A DNA stretch of 51,302 nt from Allochromatium palmeri (GCF_009720725.1 NZ_WNKT01000029.1:1-51302), one strand, 5' to 3'; shown: positions 1-10,393, counted from the first letter of the stretch. The notes: generated by a model from the sequence alone, not told the origin. Numbers and translations are program-made.

Positions 1-274
1 CGGAACAGTAGGTGGATTCGCCTGCCGCAAGAGCGCGCGCGTCAGCGTCTCCAGATCGACAGGTGTCGACTCCAGCGAGCTAGCCATCTCAGGCATCTCG
101 CTATACGGAACAGTAGGTGGATTCGCCTGCCGCAAGAGCGCGCGCGTCAGCGTCTCCAGATCGACAGGTGTCGACTCCAGCGAGCTAGCCATCTCAGGCA
201 CCTCGCCATCCGGAACAGTGGATGGATTCACCTGCCGCAAAAGCGCGCGCGTCAGCGTCTCCACATCAACAGGC
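1..274. repeat. 105-bp in-frame tandem repeat inside fliK
   Basis: The block starting CGGAACAGT recurs at 1, 106 and 211, a period of exactly 105 bp (35 codons). The first two copies are almost identical; the third is diverged and fades out near 274. More copies may lie beyond the left edge. Because the unit is a multiple of three, copy-number change would lengthen or shorten FliK without a frameshift. Confidence 0.95.
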
Positions 275-768
275 TCTGAAGTAAGCTGATTGCCCAACAG
301 CTCAGACGTTTTCGCTCCTGTCGGCAGAATTCGGCCCGATTCGCTCAACCGCTCCAAAATAACGTTTGGCAGTGCAGCCAGGCGGACAGTGGCATCCGAT
401 TCAGACTCCGACAGCTCGTCAGACGGCTCTTCGACGGTAACAGTGTCCTCTTCATCGGACCCGGATGGCGTCATGGCACCACCCATCAGTCCACCGAGGC
501 CAGTCGTAACAGACAGCCCACCGGCAAGCGGCTCGCTTTGCCCCTGGATGAGCGCAAAAAACTGAGCCACCAACGCCTCATCGTCGATGGCCGCGACCTC
601 GATCGGATCATCGCCATGCTGGACCATGAGCAATTTGATCTGATCCGCCAGTGATTGGACGAATTCACCGCTCTCGGCTGACTCCAGAATCCCGCTCTCG
701 TCCAAGCCACCCAGAATTTGCGGCAACAGGCCCGACAGCTCGCTTGCTGTGGCATGTGTTGACATCAT
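1..768 (-). CDS. fliK: Flagellar hook-length control protein FliK, N-terminal part (cut by left edge)
   Basis: An open frame of 256 codons runs from an ATG at 768 to the left edge without a stop. The ATG overlaps the fliJ stop (TGATG), and a GAGGAG ribosome site lies 8 bases upstream; a second in-frame ATG follows at 765. The product is acidic and Ser/Glu/Leu-rich, and residues after about 165 are built from 35-residue repeats containing LETLTRALLRQ and PEMASSLEST. The identity rests mainly on position: the last gene of fliEFGHIJ is usually fliK, a secreted ruler that stops hook growth and switches export specificity, and FliK N-terminal halves are poorly conserved and often repetitive. The conserved C-terminal switch domain would lie outside the window, so the name is an inference from context. 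Confidence 0.75.
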   Translation of the reverse strand, partial: MMSTHATASELSGLLPQILGGLDESGILESAESGEFVQSLADQIKLLMVQHGDDPIEVAAIDDEALVAQFFALIQGQSEPLAGGLSVTTGLGGLMGGAMTPSGSDEEDTVTVEEPSDELSESESDATVRLAALPNVILERLSESGRILPTGAKTSELLGNQLTSEPVDVETLTRALLRQVNPSTVPDGEVPEMASSLESTPVDLETLTRALLRQANPPTVPYSEMPEMASSLESTPVDLETLTRALLRQANPPTVP

Positions 769-1229
769 CAGGAGCACTCCTCGTCAGACGTCGAAAAACC
801 GGCGTTTCGATCAGAATCAAAGGCCTTGCGCGTTGCCCACATGTCGAGTTCGTGCTGTTGTCGACGGCCATCGACGACAGAATCGAACCGGCGGCGGCGC
901 TCGATGAGCTTTTCGAGCGAGCGACTGGCCTGATGGCGCTCCATCCAGGCCGAGCGCGCTTGATCGACCTGACTCTGGGCCGCCGATACACGCAGATCCT
1001 GCTGTTGCAAGGCGTCGCGTAATTGGTGGTGCATCAGCGAGAGTTGTTTCATCAGATTCACATCGTTGGGAACCGGCGCATTGAGATAACCGGCCTGATA
1101 CTCGACGAGCTGGGTGCGTTGCTGCTCAACCCGGTTGAGTTCGGCCAGACGTCCGGCAAGTGCCACAGCGGCCTCATTTTCCTGGGCCTCGCGAATCTTC
1201 AACAGACGCTGGAAACGCTTGACACTCAT
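768..1229 (-). CDS. fliJ: Flagellar export chaperone FliJ
   Basis: The 153-residue product is almost wholly charged and helical, as expected for the FliJ coiled-coil stalk that sits in the central pore of the FliI ATPase ring and helps couple the ATPase to the export gate. It begins MSVKRFQRLLKIREAQE, a typical FliJ start, and its length is normal (about 147 in enterics). A strong GGAGGTG ribosome site lies just upstream of the ATG. It follows fliI by 26 bases and its stop overlaps the fliK start. Sequence conservation in this family is low, so gene order adds much of the support. Confidence 0.92.
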   Translation of the reverse strand: MSVKRFQRLLKIREAQENEAAVALAGRLAELNRVEQQRTQLVEYQAGYLNAPVPNDVNLMKQLSLMHHQLRDALQQQDLRVSAAQSQVDQARSAWMERHQASRSLEKLIERRRRFDSVVDGRRQQHELDMWATRKAFDSDRNAGFSTSDEECS

Positions 1230-1255
1230 CTATGCACCTCCTGGGCCAAACAAAC

Positions 1256-2637
1256 TCACTGGCCCGTTGGCAAGCCGAGCAGCTCGAACAATTGACGACG
1301 CGAGTCCTCGAAACTGGCTTTTTCCCGCCGATCCTGACCCAGATAGGCTTCCAGGCGTGGATTCATGGCCACAGCCTCGTCGAGCTGTGCGTCTGATCCC
1401 TTACGATAGGCACCCACGGCGATCAGATCGCGATTGCGCGCATAGGTCGACATCAGATTGCGAAAACGGTAGGCCGCCTTCTGATGCTCGGGCGTGACCA
1501 CGGCGCTCATGACACGCGAGACCGAGGCGCCCACGTCGATGGCCGGATAGCGCCCGGTCTCAGCGATCTCGCGCGAGAGCACGACGTGGCCGTCGAGGAT
1601 GGCGCGCGCCGAGTCGACGATGGGATCGTTCTGATCGTCACCCTCGGCGAGTACCGTATAGAAGGCCGTGATCGAGCCGCCACCCTTATCGCCGTTACCC
1701 GCGCGCTCGACGAGCTGCGGCAGACGCGCGAACACCGAAGCCGAATAGCCCTTGGTCGCCGGCGGTTCACCAATGGCCATGGCGATTTCGCGCGCGCCCT
1801 GGGCAAAGCGCGTCAGCGAATCCATCAGGAGCAGCACGTTCAGCCCCCGGTCGCGGAAAGATTCAGCGATGGTGGTCGAGACCCAGGCTCCATGCTGGCG
1901 CAGCAGGGGCGACTGATCGGCAGGCACTGCGACCACCACGGTGCGACGGCGCGATTCCTCATCGAGGATGTCATAGATGAATTCGTTGACCTCGCGTCCG
2001 CGCTCACCGATGAGCCCCACCACGATGACATCAGCCGCCGTGTGGCGAGTCATCATGCCTAGCAGCACGCTCTTACCCACGCCGCTGCCGGCGAACAGCC
2101 CGATACGCTGACCACGCCCGACCGACAGCAGTCCGTTTAGCGCACGGATGCCGACATCGAGCGGTTGGGTGACAGGCACGCGACCGAGCGGATTGATCGG
2201 GCGCCCCTCGATCGGCGCCATCTCAGCGGTGCGGATGGGGCCGCCACCATCGAGCGGCTTGCCGAGCGCATCGACGACGCGCCCGAGCAGCGCCGGGCCA
2301 ACCGGGATGCGTCGGGTCTGTTCCAATGGCTCGATGCGCGCACCCGGCGCCAGACCTTCGAGCTTGCCCTCAGGCATGAGGAAGGTCCGCTCGCCCTGGA
2401 AACCGACCACTTCGGCCCCCAGACGGGTGCCGTGGGCGGTATGGATTGCTGCTCGCCCGCCGACCGGCAGCCGGATGCCCTCGGCTTCGAGCGTCATGCC
2501 GACCATGCGCGACAGCCGGCCCTCGGGTTGGGGGGTGGGCACGTCCTCGATGCGCTGGCGCGAACGTGCCAAGCGTTCGCGCAGGCCATGGACGAGCTGT
2601 TGCGAGCCTTGTTGTTTCAGATCCTCGATGACGTCGC

Positions 2638-2641
<4 letters not shown>
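1256..2641 (-). CDS. fliI: Flagellum-specific ATP synthase/export ATPase FliI
   Basis: FliI is the hexameric ATPase of the flagellar type III export apparatus; it energises unloading of substrates at the cytoplasmic face of the basal body. The 461-residue product has the F1-beta-like fold signature: Walker A AGSGVGKS at about 184-191, Walker B NVLLLMD at about 268-274, and the T3SS ATPase stretch [13 protein letters not shown] at about 209-221. Length matches the family. The ATG overlaps the end of fliH by 4 bases, implying translational coupling between the ATPase and its regulator. Confidence 0.98.
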
Positions 2642-3698
<1,057 letters not shown>

Positions 3699-3702
<4 letters not shown>

Positions 3703-4703
3703 AGCATCGCCTCCCCACCCTTGCTGCCGAGCGCGATCTCACCACTGTCGGCCAGGCGTCGGGCCACAGCCAGGATTTCTTTCTGCGCGGTCTCGACATC
3801 GCTCACGCGCACCGGACCCTTGGTCTCCAGATCATCGCGCAGCATCTCGGCGGCACGTTTGGACATATTCTTGAAGATCTTGTCGCGAAGCTCCTCCTCG
3901 GCGCCCTTGAGCGCGAGCACCAGCGACTCGGTCGTGACCTCGCGCAGCAGGGTCTGGATACCACGATCGTCGACGTCGACCAGATTGGCGAAGACGAACA
4001 TCAGCTCCTGGATGCGCTCGCTCAAATCCTCGTCGACCTGGCCGACCCCTTCCATGATCGCCGACTCGCGCGAGCCTTCCATGAAGTTGAGGATGTTGGC
4101 CGCCGTCTGCACACCGCCGATCATCGAGGACTTGGCGGTGTTCTTGCCCGAGAGCTGGCTCTCCAGGATCTCGTCGAGTTCCTGGAGCGCGGCCGGCTGC
4201 ACGCCATCGAGCGTGGCGATGCGCAGAATGAGGTCGGACTGCATGCGCTCGGGCAGGTGCGAGAGCGTCTCGGCCGACTGATCGGGATCGAGGTGCGAGA
4301 GCACGATGGCGACGATCTGCGGATGCTCATGACGGATCATCTCGGCGATGGCGCGCGGGTCGAGCCACTTGAGCGCCTCCAGCCCCTTGGAGTTGCGCCC
4401 GATCAGGATGCGGTCAATGAGGCCGGCGGCCTTATCGTCACCGAGCGCCGTGCGCAGCACACTGCGCACATAGTCGTCGGCGCCGATCCCGAGTGCGGTC
4501 TGATCCTGGATCAGCTCGGAGAACTCTTTGAGCACAGCGTCGATATCGGTGCGCGTGACCCGTTCCAGCGAGGCCATGGCGCCGCCGATCTTCTGGACCT
4601 CCTTGGGCCCCATGTGACGCAGCAGCTCGGCGGCACATTCCTCGCCGAGACTCATCATGAAGATGGCCACGCGCTCGGAGCCTGTTTTTTTATCCGTTGC
4701 CAT
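3699..4703 (-). CDS. fliG: Flagellar motor switch protein FliG
   Basis: FliG forms the upper C-ring. Its N-terminal domain binds FliF and its C-terminal domain contacts MotA, turning ion flow into torque. The 334-residue product has the expected layout: an N-terminal domain from about 10 ([13 protein letters not shown]), the middle armadillo domain with [15 protein letters not shown], and the C-terminal domain with the torque-helix region [18 protein letters not shown] and [11 protein letters not shown]. Length equals that of E. coli FliG (331). The ATG overlaps the end of fliF by 14 bases. Confidence 0.98.
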
Positions 4704-6417
4704 CTTCAGCCAACCATTGCTTCATCACCTGTACCACCCGCTTGGGATCCTCGCGCACCATCTCGCGTACCGCTTCCAGGTCGAGCTGCTGACGATCCTG
4801 TCCCTTCGGGCCCATGAGTGCCGCGAGACCCGAGGGCTCGTGTGTCAGCGACACGATGTCGTCGCCTTCCTCGCCCTCGCCTTCGATGCCATCCGTCAGG
4901 GCGCGAGTCTCCTCGTCCTCCTCCGGAGCCTCCGGCTCAGGCGGCTTGGGCAGGAGCTGGCTGATCGTCGGCTTGACGACGGTCAGCATCACGATCAGCG
5001 CCAGCAGCAGTCCACCGACGATCTTGGCCAGCTCCAGGAACCAGGGCTGGGTCCAGATGGGTTCCTCATCCTCGTCGGTCTGCGGCATGAAGGAGGCCGA
5101 GCGCACTTGCAGCGAATCGCCCCGCGCTTCGTTGAAACCGATGGCCTCGCGCACCAGCTCGCGCAGTGTCTCCATTTCAGCGTCCGAGCGCGGGGCGCGG
5201 ACCGGCTCGCCGGCCTCGTTGACCTGATCGACATAGTCGACCACCACGGCGGCTGTGAGCCGGCGCACGCCACCGGGCGTCTCCTGAATATGTGAGATCG
5301 TCCGATCGACCTCATAGTTGCGTGTCGTCTGCTGACTGCGGCTGCTCGGCACCGTAGCATTGGCCGGCGCCTGCTGCTGACCGACCACACCGCCGGCTGG
5401 CGGCTGATTGGTCAAGGCGCCGGGAATACCGCCAGCAAGCGGGTCGGCGCCGATCCGCTCCTCCTCGTTCAATTGCTCGGAGCGGATCGCGGTCCGATCC
5501 GGATCATAGGACTCCTGGGTACGCTCGACACGCGAGAAATCCAGATCGGCCGACACCTGGACCCGCACCCGGTCGCGTCCGACGATGGGTATCAGCAGCG
5601 ACTGGACGCGATCGACATAGCGCGACTCGACCCGATGGGTGTATTCGAGATGATCCAGACTGAGCCGGCTGCTCTTGTCCTCGCCATCCGAGGTCAGGAG
5701 CCGCCCGCTCTGGTCGACCACGGTGACGCGATCGGGTGTGAGTTCAGGCACGCTGGACGACACGAGATGCACGATGGCGCCGACCTGGGTGTCGGTCAAG
5801 CCCCGATTGCCCTTCAGATGCACCACGACCGAGGCGCTCGGCGGAATGCGCTCGCGCACGAACACCGAGCGCTCGGCCCGGGCGATATGCACGCGCGCCT
5901 TATCGACCGGCTCCAGGGCAGCGATGGAACGTCCCAGTTCGCCTTCGAGCGCACGTTGGAAACGCGCGCCCTCGATCAAGCGGCTGGTGCCGAACCCCGA
6001 ATCCTGCTGCAAGAGTTCGAAGCCGATATCAGCCGACTTGGGCAGACCCTGACCAGCCAGTTGCAGTCGGGTCTCGGCCAGGCGTTGCTGTGGAATCTCG
6101 ATCTGACCGGTCGAATTGTCTACCCGGTAGGGCACGCCCAGCTGGTCGAGTGCCGTCATCACCTCGCTGGCTTCAGCACTGTCGATCTGGCTGAAGAGCG
6201 GCGCATAGGTCGGCTTGAGGGTCCAGAACAGGATGGCCGCGACCGCCACCAATCCGCCGGCCAGGGTGCCGATGAGGGCGATCTGACGCCCGGCCGACAT
6301 GTCTCTGAAGCTCTGAAGTCCGAGCGCCAGGCGCCCGCCCAGCGTATTCGGATCGGGACTCGGATTTGAATTCGGATCCAGGCTCGGATTCGGATTTTCG
6401 GCGATGGCAGTGTCCAT
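4690..6417 (-). CDS. fliF: Flagellar MS-ring protein FliF
   Basis: FliF makes the MS-ring in the inner membrane, the foundation of the basal body. The 575-residue product starts with an Asn/Pro-rich leader. A first membrane helix follows at about 46-67, then the periplasmic ring-building domains, where GFGTSRLIEGARFQRALEGEL is typical. A second membrane helix lies at about 462-482, and a cytoplasmic tail ends in the FliG-binding helix AVREMVREDPKRVVQVMKQW (about 549-568). Length agrees with E. coli FliF (552). It follows fliE by 36 bases and overlaps fliG. Confidence 0.98.
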   Translation of the reverse strand: MDTAIAENPNPSLDPNSNPSPDPNTLGGRLALGLQSFRDMSAGRQIALIGTLAGGLVAVAAILFWTLKPTYAPLFSQIDSAEASEVMTALDQLGVPYRVDNSTGQIEIPQQRLAETRLQLAGQGLPKSADIGFELLQQDSGFGTSRLIEGARFQRALEGELGRSIAALEPVDKARVHIARAERSVFVRERIPPSASVVVHLKGNRGLTDTQVGAIVHLVSSSVPELTPDRVTVVDQSGRLLTSDGEDKSSRLSLDHLEYTHRVESRYVDRVQSLLIPIVGRDRVRVQVSADLDFSRVERTQESYDPDRTAIRSEQLNEEERIGADPLAGGIPGALTNQPPAGGVVGQQQAPANATVPSSRSQQTTRNYEVDRTISHIQETPGGVRRLTAAVVVDYVDQVNEAGEPVRAPRSDAEMETLRELVREAIGFNEARGDSLQVRSASFMPQTDEDEEPIWTQPWFLELAKIVGGLLLALIVMLTVVKPTISQLLPKPPEPEAPEEDEETRALTDGIEGEGEEGDDIVSLTHEPSGLAALMGPKGQDRQQLDLEAVREMVREDPKRVVQVMKQWLAEDGNG

Positions 6418-6453
6418 GGCGGCGATGTCAGGTCAACTCTGGGGCGCGCCGGC

Positions 6454-6792
6454 CTAAACCTGCATGCTCATGACTTCTTGATAGGCCGACAGCAACCGGT
6501 TGCGCACCTGGTTGGTCGCCTCGAAGGCGATGCTCGACTTGTTCATGGCCACCATCACCTGGGGCAGGCTGACATTGTTGTCTCCCAGCTCGAAGCGTGT
6601 CTGCATGGATGACGACTCCTGCTGGATCTCGTTGACGTCGCGAACGGCATCGCGCAATTTGGAGGCGAAATCATCATCCGTCCCCTGGACGTCATTGACC
6701 TCGGCGACCGGCGCTGAACTCTCGACGCGACCCGACTGGGCGAGCGCACGCATCTGCGCCAGCACATTCTGGACCTGCATCTCGCCGCTCAT
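6454..6792 (-). CDS. fliE: Flagellar hook-basal body complex protein FliE
   Basis: FliE links the MS-ring to the proximal rod and is among the first proteins exported. The C-terminal half (DNNVSLPQVMVAMNKSSIAF and RNRLLSAYQEVMSMQV) is the conserved FliE signature. The frame is open further upstream (to 6858), but the ATG at 6792 gives 112 residues, the usual FliE size, and has an AGGAG ribosome site 11 bases upstream. It is the first gene of the fliEFGHIJK operon and lies behind a sigma-54 promoter. Confidence 0.94.
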   Translation of the reverse strand: MSGEMQVQNVLAQMRALAQSGRVESSAPVAEVNDVQGTDDDFASKLRDAVRDVNEIQQESSSMQTRFELGDNNVSLPQVMVAMNKSSIAFEATNQVRNRLLSAYQEVMSMQV

Positions 6793-6900
6793 GACTCTGG
6801 AATCTCCTGGTTCGTGCCTCGTGGATTCGAGGCCCGTCTCCGCGCATTCCCGAGCCAAGCGCTCGGTGGGGGACGGCCATCATAGGATGCACTTGATCCA

Positions 6901-6916
6901 GCAAATTCAATGCCGC
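6901..6916 (-). promoter_or_regulatory. Sigma-54 (-24/-12) promoter of the fliE operon
   Basis: The minus strand reads GCGGCATTGAATTTGCT, matching TGGCAC-N5-TTGC with the obligatory 10 bases between GG (6914-6913, the -24 element) and GC (6902-6901, the -12 element). Transcription would start near 6889, about 97 bases before fliE. The gene for a FleQ-type sigma-54 activator lies directly upstream. In Pseudomonas, fliE operons are FleQ/RpoN dependent, so the arrangement is consistent. Confidence 0.78.
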
Positions 6917-6992
6917 TTTTCAGTCGGTCACAAGGGACCAGAAGCGACGTCTTTTTGACGCATGAGCAGAATGGAGAGCGTTGAGGGGTGTC

Positions 6993-8357
6993 TCACAGAT
7001 CCGAGGATTCGTCGCGCGCGTCACGCTCCAGTCCAAACTTGCGCATCCGCTCGACGAGCGTCGTGCGGCGCATTCCGAGTCGGCGCGCGGCACGGGCGAC
7101 GACGAAATCGTTCTGTTCGAGCGCGACCTGGATCATACGCCGCTCCAGATCATTGAGATACTCGCGCATTTCGGTGCCCTCGGGCGGGAGCAGGTCTTCG
7201 CCGAGTCCAGGCAGCCCGCCGATCGACGGTGATCCCGACTCGCCGAGCGCTGGCGGCACGATATCCAGCCCATCGGGCCGAAAACGACTCGGCAACTGCG
7301 CCAGATCGACGAGCTGATCGGGATACATGATCGAGAGCTGTTCGAGCAGATTGGCCAGCTCGCGCACATTACCCGGCCAGGGCTGCTGGCTCAGATGCGC
7401 CAGTACGCTTGGCGCAAGCTGGGCCGGCTCACCGCCCTGCTCGCGTAGATGGGATTCGAGCGTAGCGATCAGGAGTGGAATGTCGCTTTGACGTTCGCGC
7501 AGTGAAGGCAGCTCGATCGGAAAGACATTGAGCCGAAAGAACAGATCCTGGCGGAAGAGTCCGGCCTCGACCGCTTCTTCGAGATTGCGATGCGTGGCCG
7601 AAATGATGCGTGCGTTGGCCTGGATGGGTTTATTGGAGCCGACACGCTCGAAGGTACGCTCCTGAAGCACGCGCAGCAGCTTGACCTGCATCGGCAGCGG
7701 CATGTCGCCGATCTCGTCGAGAAAGAGCACACCGTCGCCGGCCAGCTCAAAGCGCCCGGCGCGTGCGGTGAAGGCGCCGGTGAAGGCGCCCTTCTCGTGT
7801 CCAAACAGTTCGCTTTCGAGCAATTCGCCTGGAATGGCCCCGCAGTTGACGGCGACGAATGGCTTGTCGGCCCGATTTGAGGCCGCATGGATGGCACGCG
7901 CGACCACCTCCTTGCCGGACCCCGTCTCACCAAGGATGAGCACGGTCGCATCGGTTCGCGCGACCTGCGCGATCAGGCGCTTGACTGTCAGCATCTGCTG
8001 ATGGCGCCCGACCAGATCGACCCCGGACGGTGGCTCAGGGTTGGATTCGAGCTGAAGCCGTTGCAGGATCTGGATCACCAGTCCGGGCGTCAGCGGCGGA
8101 GCGACGACATAGGCCCGCCCATCGGCCTGAACCGCGCCGCCGTCGGCGGGCTGACAAATGAGCGGCGGCCAACCGGCGGAGCGCCGAGCAAGCACCTGCT
8201 CAAGCGCCGTGGCCGTGTCACAGACCCAAATCGCCGTTAAATCCGTGCTCACGACCGGATCGAGGCTCGTCAGTTCACACACATCACAGCCCAGGAATTC
8301 CAGGACATGCCGCGTGGCAAGACGGGCGGACTCATCGCCATACAGACCGATTCTCAT
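6993..8357 (-). CDS. fleQ: FleQ-type sigma-54-dependent flagellar master regulator
   Basis: FleQ-family proteins activate RpoN-dependent flagellar promoters. With the ATG at 8357 the product is 455 residues: a degenerate receiver-like domain ([10 protein letters not shown] to about 105), an AAA+ domain with Walker A GETGSGKE (143-150), GAFTGA sigma-54 contact loop (190-195) and Walker B LFLDEIGD (211-218), and a Fis-type helix-turn-helix at the end ([19 protein letters not shown]). A TTG at 8387 is in frame, but family alignment supports 8357. The stretch before the AAA+ domain reads SGVDLVGRH where Pseudomonas FleQ has LFRSLVG, so the c-di-GMP-contacting Arg appears absent. The closely related activator FlrC/FleR is less likely, given the FleQ-like N-terminus. 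Confidence 0.9.
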   Translation of the reverse strand: MRIGLYGDESARLATRHVLEFLGCDVCELTSLDPVVSTDLTAIWVCDTATALEQVLARRSAGWPPLICQPADGGAVQADGRAYVVAPPLTPGLVIQILQRLQLESNPEPPSGVDLVGRHQQMLTVKRLIAQVARTDATVLILGETGSGKEVVARAIHAASNRADKPFVAVNCGAIPGELLESELFGHEKGAFTGAFTARAGRFELAGDGVLFLDEIGDMPLPMQVKLLRVLQERTFERVGSNKPIQANARIISATHRNLEEAVEAGLFRQDLFFRLNVFPIELPSLRERQSDIPLLIATLESHLREQGGEPAQLAPSVLAHLSQQPWPGNVRELANLLEQLSIMYPDQLVDLAQLPSRFRPDGLDIVPPALGESGSPSIGGLPGLGEDLLPPEGTEMREYLNDLERRMIQVALEQNDFVVARAARRLGMRRTTLVERMRKFGLERDARDESSDL

Positions 8358-8511
8358 CACCGAGCGCTTTCCCCTCTCTACCCTCAAGCTAGCCGCCGCA
8401 CGGACGGTCGATTTGGGCGCCAGTCATCACGAACATCGTGAACCGAGTGGTCGCGATCCTAACCGCTTCGAAGACAGCGGAAAAGTCATTCAGCACCGGA
8501 TGGCACACTCT

Positions 8512-8520
8512 TGCTAAGAT
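8512..8520 (+). promoter_or_regulatory. Possible extended -10 promoter of the comFB-like gene
   Basis: TGCTAAGAT matches an extended -10 element (TGn followed by TAAGAT), with the start expected near 8527, about 26 bases before the ATG at 8553. No good -35 hexamer is present, so the call is weak. Confidence 0.35.
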
Positions 8521-8552
8521 GACGGGATCGACAGTTGGCCCTGGTTGAGACC

Positions 8553-8873
8553 ATGCTCACGAGTATCCAGAACTATTATGAAAATCTGGTCCTGGAGTCC
8601 ATCCAGGATAAGCTCTCCGGTCGAGATGAAGAACACGACGCTGATTTCGTGGCCGACCTCGCCTGTCTGGCGCTCAATGCGCTGCCGGCGCGCTATGTAC
8701 GCCACGCCGTGGATCTGTGGTCGCATCTCGGGGATGCCGACCGCCTGGCCATGCGCCAGGAGGTCGATGACGCGGTCGAAGCCGCCCTGGCTGTCATGCG
8801 CCGCCGACGCGAGGTGCGTCCCGTCGAAAGCGACGACTACGAGCCGACCAAGACACGCCTGCCCTGGACCTAG
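8553..8873 (+). CDS. ComFB-family small protein (putative cyclic dinucleotide receptor)
   Basis: The 106-residue product carries the ComFB signature: NYYENLVLESIQ near the start, DADFVADLACLALNALPARYVRH in the middle, then an acidic C-terminus. ComFB was named from the Bacillus comF operon; cyanobacterial members have been reported to bind cyclic di-nucleotides and affect motility or competence. The frame opens with a TTG at 8535, but the ATG at 8553 sits right before the conserved block. It is divergent from fleQ and convergent with the HDOD gene, inside a motility region, which fits a second-messenger role in motility. The ligand here is inference. Confidence 0.8.
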   Translation: MLTSIQNYYENLVLESIQDKLSGRDEEHDADFVADLACLALNALPARYVRHAVDLWSHLGDADRLAMRQEVDDAVEAALAVMRRRREVRPVESDDYEPTKTRLPWT

Positions 8874-8888
8874 CGACCCACGTCCGCC

Positions 8889-10307
8889 TCAGCCGAAGCG
8901 CGCCAAAGCCGCTTCGGCGAGCGCCGCCAGCTGCATAAACCCCTGGTAGGCACGGACATCGAGTGCGCAGTCGACCGCCCGGCGATCGGCATAGACCAGA
9001 CCGACCGGTTGACCCCGGACCCATACCGAGCGTGCCATGAAGCTCTCCACCCCCGTCAAGGTCTTGACATCCACCGGTACCTGATCGATCCACTCAGCGC
9101 GATTCGCCGCATTCAACCACAGCGCGCCGGGCGTCTCGATCAGTCGCGCGAAGAGTCCGCCCGCCTCCAGCGCCAGACTGAACCGATTAAAGCTCGGCTC
9201 AAAGTCCGTGCCCACGAGCTGCTCGGCGGTCAGTCTCCCTTGCAGCGGATCGAAGGCGACATAGAGCACGCGATTCAGGCCCAAGCCGCGATGCAGACCG
9301 CGCAGCCATGCCAGGATGAGCCGCTCGCGGTCGTCGATCACGCCTGGAACCAGCGACGCACTGGCGCGGGCCAGGTCATCGGCGCGCGGCGCCAGACAGA
9401 ACGCTGTATCACAGGGGCGCGCCAACATCCGCGCCTCCTCCCGCCCAGTCACCAGCGGCAAGGCATCGAGTGGCTTGCAACCATAGAGCCAGGCGCGCTC
9501 GTTGAAACGATCCAGGACACGATCGACGCGATCACAGAGCATCCCAACATCGAGTTCCAGGAGCTCAGCCACCAGACGCAGGTCGGACCACTGTCCGGGG
9601 CGACCCCAGCCCGAATAGGCATGACGGGCGATCTGAGTCGCCAACATCACGCACAGCGGGCGCAGATGGCGTGCATTGCGTCCGCGCATCGATTCACGCG
9701 CCATCTCCGGCAGGCTCCACTTGAGCGCCAGTCTATACCCCAAGGCCTCCAGGCTTTCGCTGAGCGTCACATATTCGGCCTCGTGCGGCAGCACCTGCAC
9801 GCGCGCCATCATTTCCAGATACCGGTTGATGCGGGCATCACCATGCGCCAGCAGGTACAGCTCACCGAGATTATTGAGCAAGGCCGCCAGCGCGATCTCG
9901 GTCGGCACCCGATCCCGGTCGAGTTCGGCCCAATCCTGGGCCAGCAATGCGGCGAGCAACGCACGTCCACAGCTTCGCTGGTAATGGTCGAGCCGCTGGG
10001 CGTCGAGCACTGTCTCGGCCAGCGGAGCCGTGCGCTCGAGTTCGGCCAGCGTCCGGGTGCCCAGCATCTGGATGGCGTCCTCCAGCGAGGCGATCTCGCG
10101 GCTGAAGTGACGATGCTCGACCTGGTTGGCTTGCTGCAGAACGCGCAGCGCCAGCCCCGGATCGCTCATCACGACCAGCGCGATCCGACCCAGTGGCGTC
10201 GCCTCGTCAGCCAGAACCTGGGCGAGTTCGCGGCGTGTTTGCGAGCGCACCGGCAGCTCTTCGAGCCTGGCCTGCGCGATCACGCTGTCCAACCACACCG
10301 ATTCCAT
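8889..10307 (-). CDS. HDOD-domain protein
   Basis: The N-terminal 230 residues or so form an HDOD domain, a catalytically dead relative of HD phosphodiesterases: ELPVRSQTRRELAQVLADEA, LALRVLQQAN, SLEDAIQMLGTRTLAEL and ALLNNLGELYLLAH. The C-terminal half (about 310-472) looks like a degenerate GAF-type sensory region (ADRRAVDCALDVRAYQGFMQ). HDOD proteins commonly act in signalling for motility, biofilm or stress, and often occur near flagellar or chemotaxis genes. The start ATG at 10307 lies 141 bases from motA, which is divergent. No metal-binding HD pair is seen, so no hydrolase activity is claimed. Confidence 0.85.
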   Translation of the reverse strand: MESVWLDSVIAQARLEELPVRSQTRRELAQVLADEATPLGRIALVVMSDPGLALRVLQQANQVEHRHFSREIASLEDAIQMLGTRTLAELERTAPLAETVLDAQRLDHYQRSCGRALLAALLAQDWAELDRDRVPTEIALAALLNNLGELYLLAHGDARINRYLEMMARVQVLPHEAEYVTLSESLEALGYRLALKWSLPEMARESMRGRNARHLRPLCVMLATQIARHAYSGWGRPGQWSDLRLVAELLELDVGMLCDRVDRVLDRFNERAWLYGCKPLDALPLVTGREEARMLARPCDTAFCLAPRADDLARASASLVPGVIDDRERLILAWLRGLHRGLGLNRVLYVAFDPLQGRLTAEQLVGTDFEPSFNRFSLALEAGGLFARLIETPGALWLNAANRAEWIDQVPVDVKTLTGVESFMARSVWVRGQPVGLVYADRRAVDCALDVRAYQGFMQLAALAEAALARFG

Positions 10308-10352
10308 GCCGCCTCAGCCCCCGCATTCGATCATGGACGCCCAGCGCATTGG

Positions 10353-10393
10353 TTGGCGCCGCTCGACGAATGCTATATTAGCGGGCACGCTAA
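10353..10393 (+). promoter_or_regulatory. Putative motA promoter with inverted repeat over the start site
   Basis: An extended -10 element TGCTATATT (10371-10379) follows a TTGGCG -35-like hexamer (10353-10358) at a short 15-base spacing. A perfect inverted repeat TTAGCG-GGCA-CGCTAA (10378-10393) overlaps the expected start near 10386, and the half-site CGCTAAA recurs at 10406-10412. This looks like an operator, but no regulator can be named. No sigma-28 (FliA) promoter was found here. Confidence 0.4.

Noticed and set aside
8501-8515. TGGCACACTCTTGCT upstream of the comFB-like gene as a second sigma-54 promoter
   Set aside because: GG and GC are separated by 9 bases, not the required 10; sigma-54 promoters tolerate this poorly. 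An extended -10 reading of TGCTAAGAT overlaps it.
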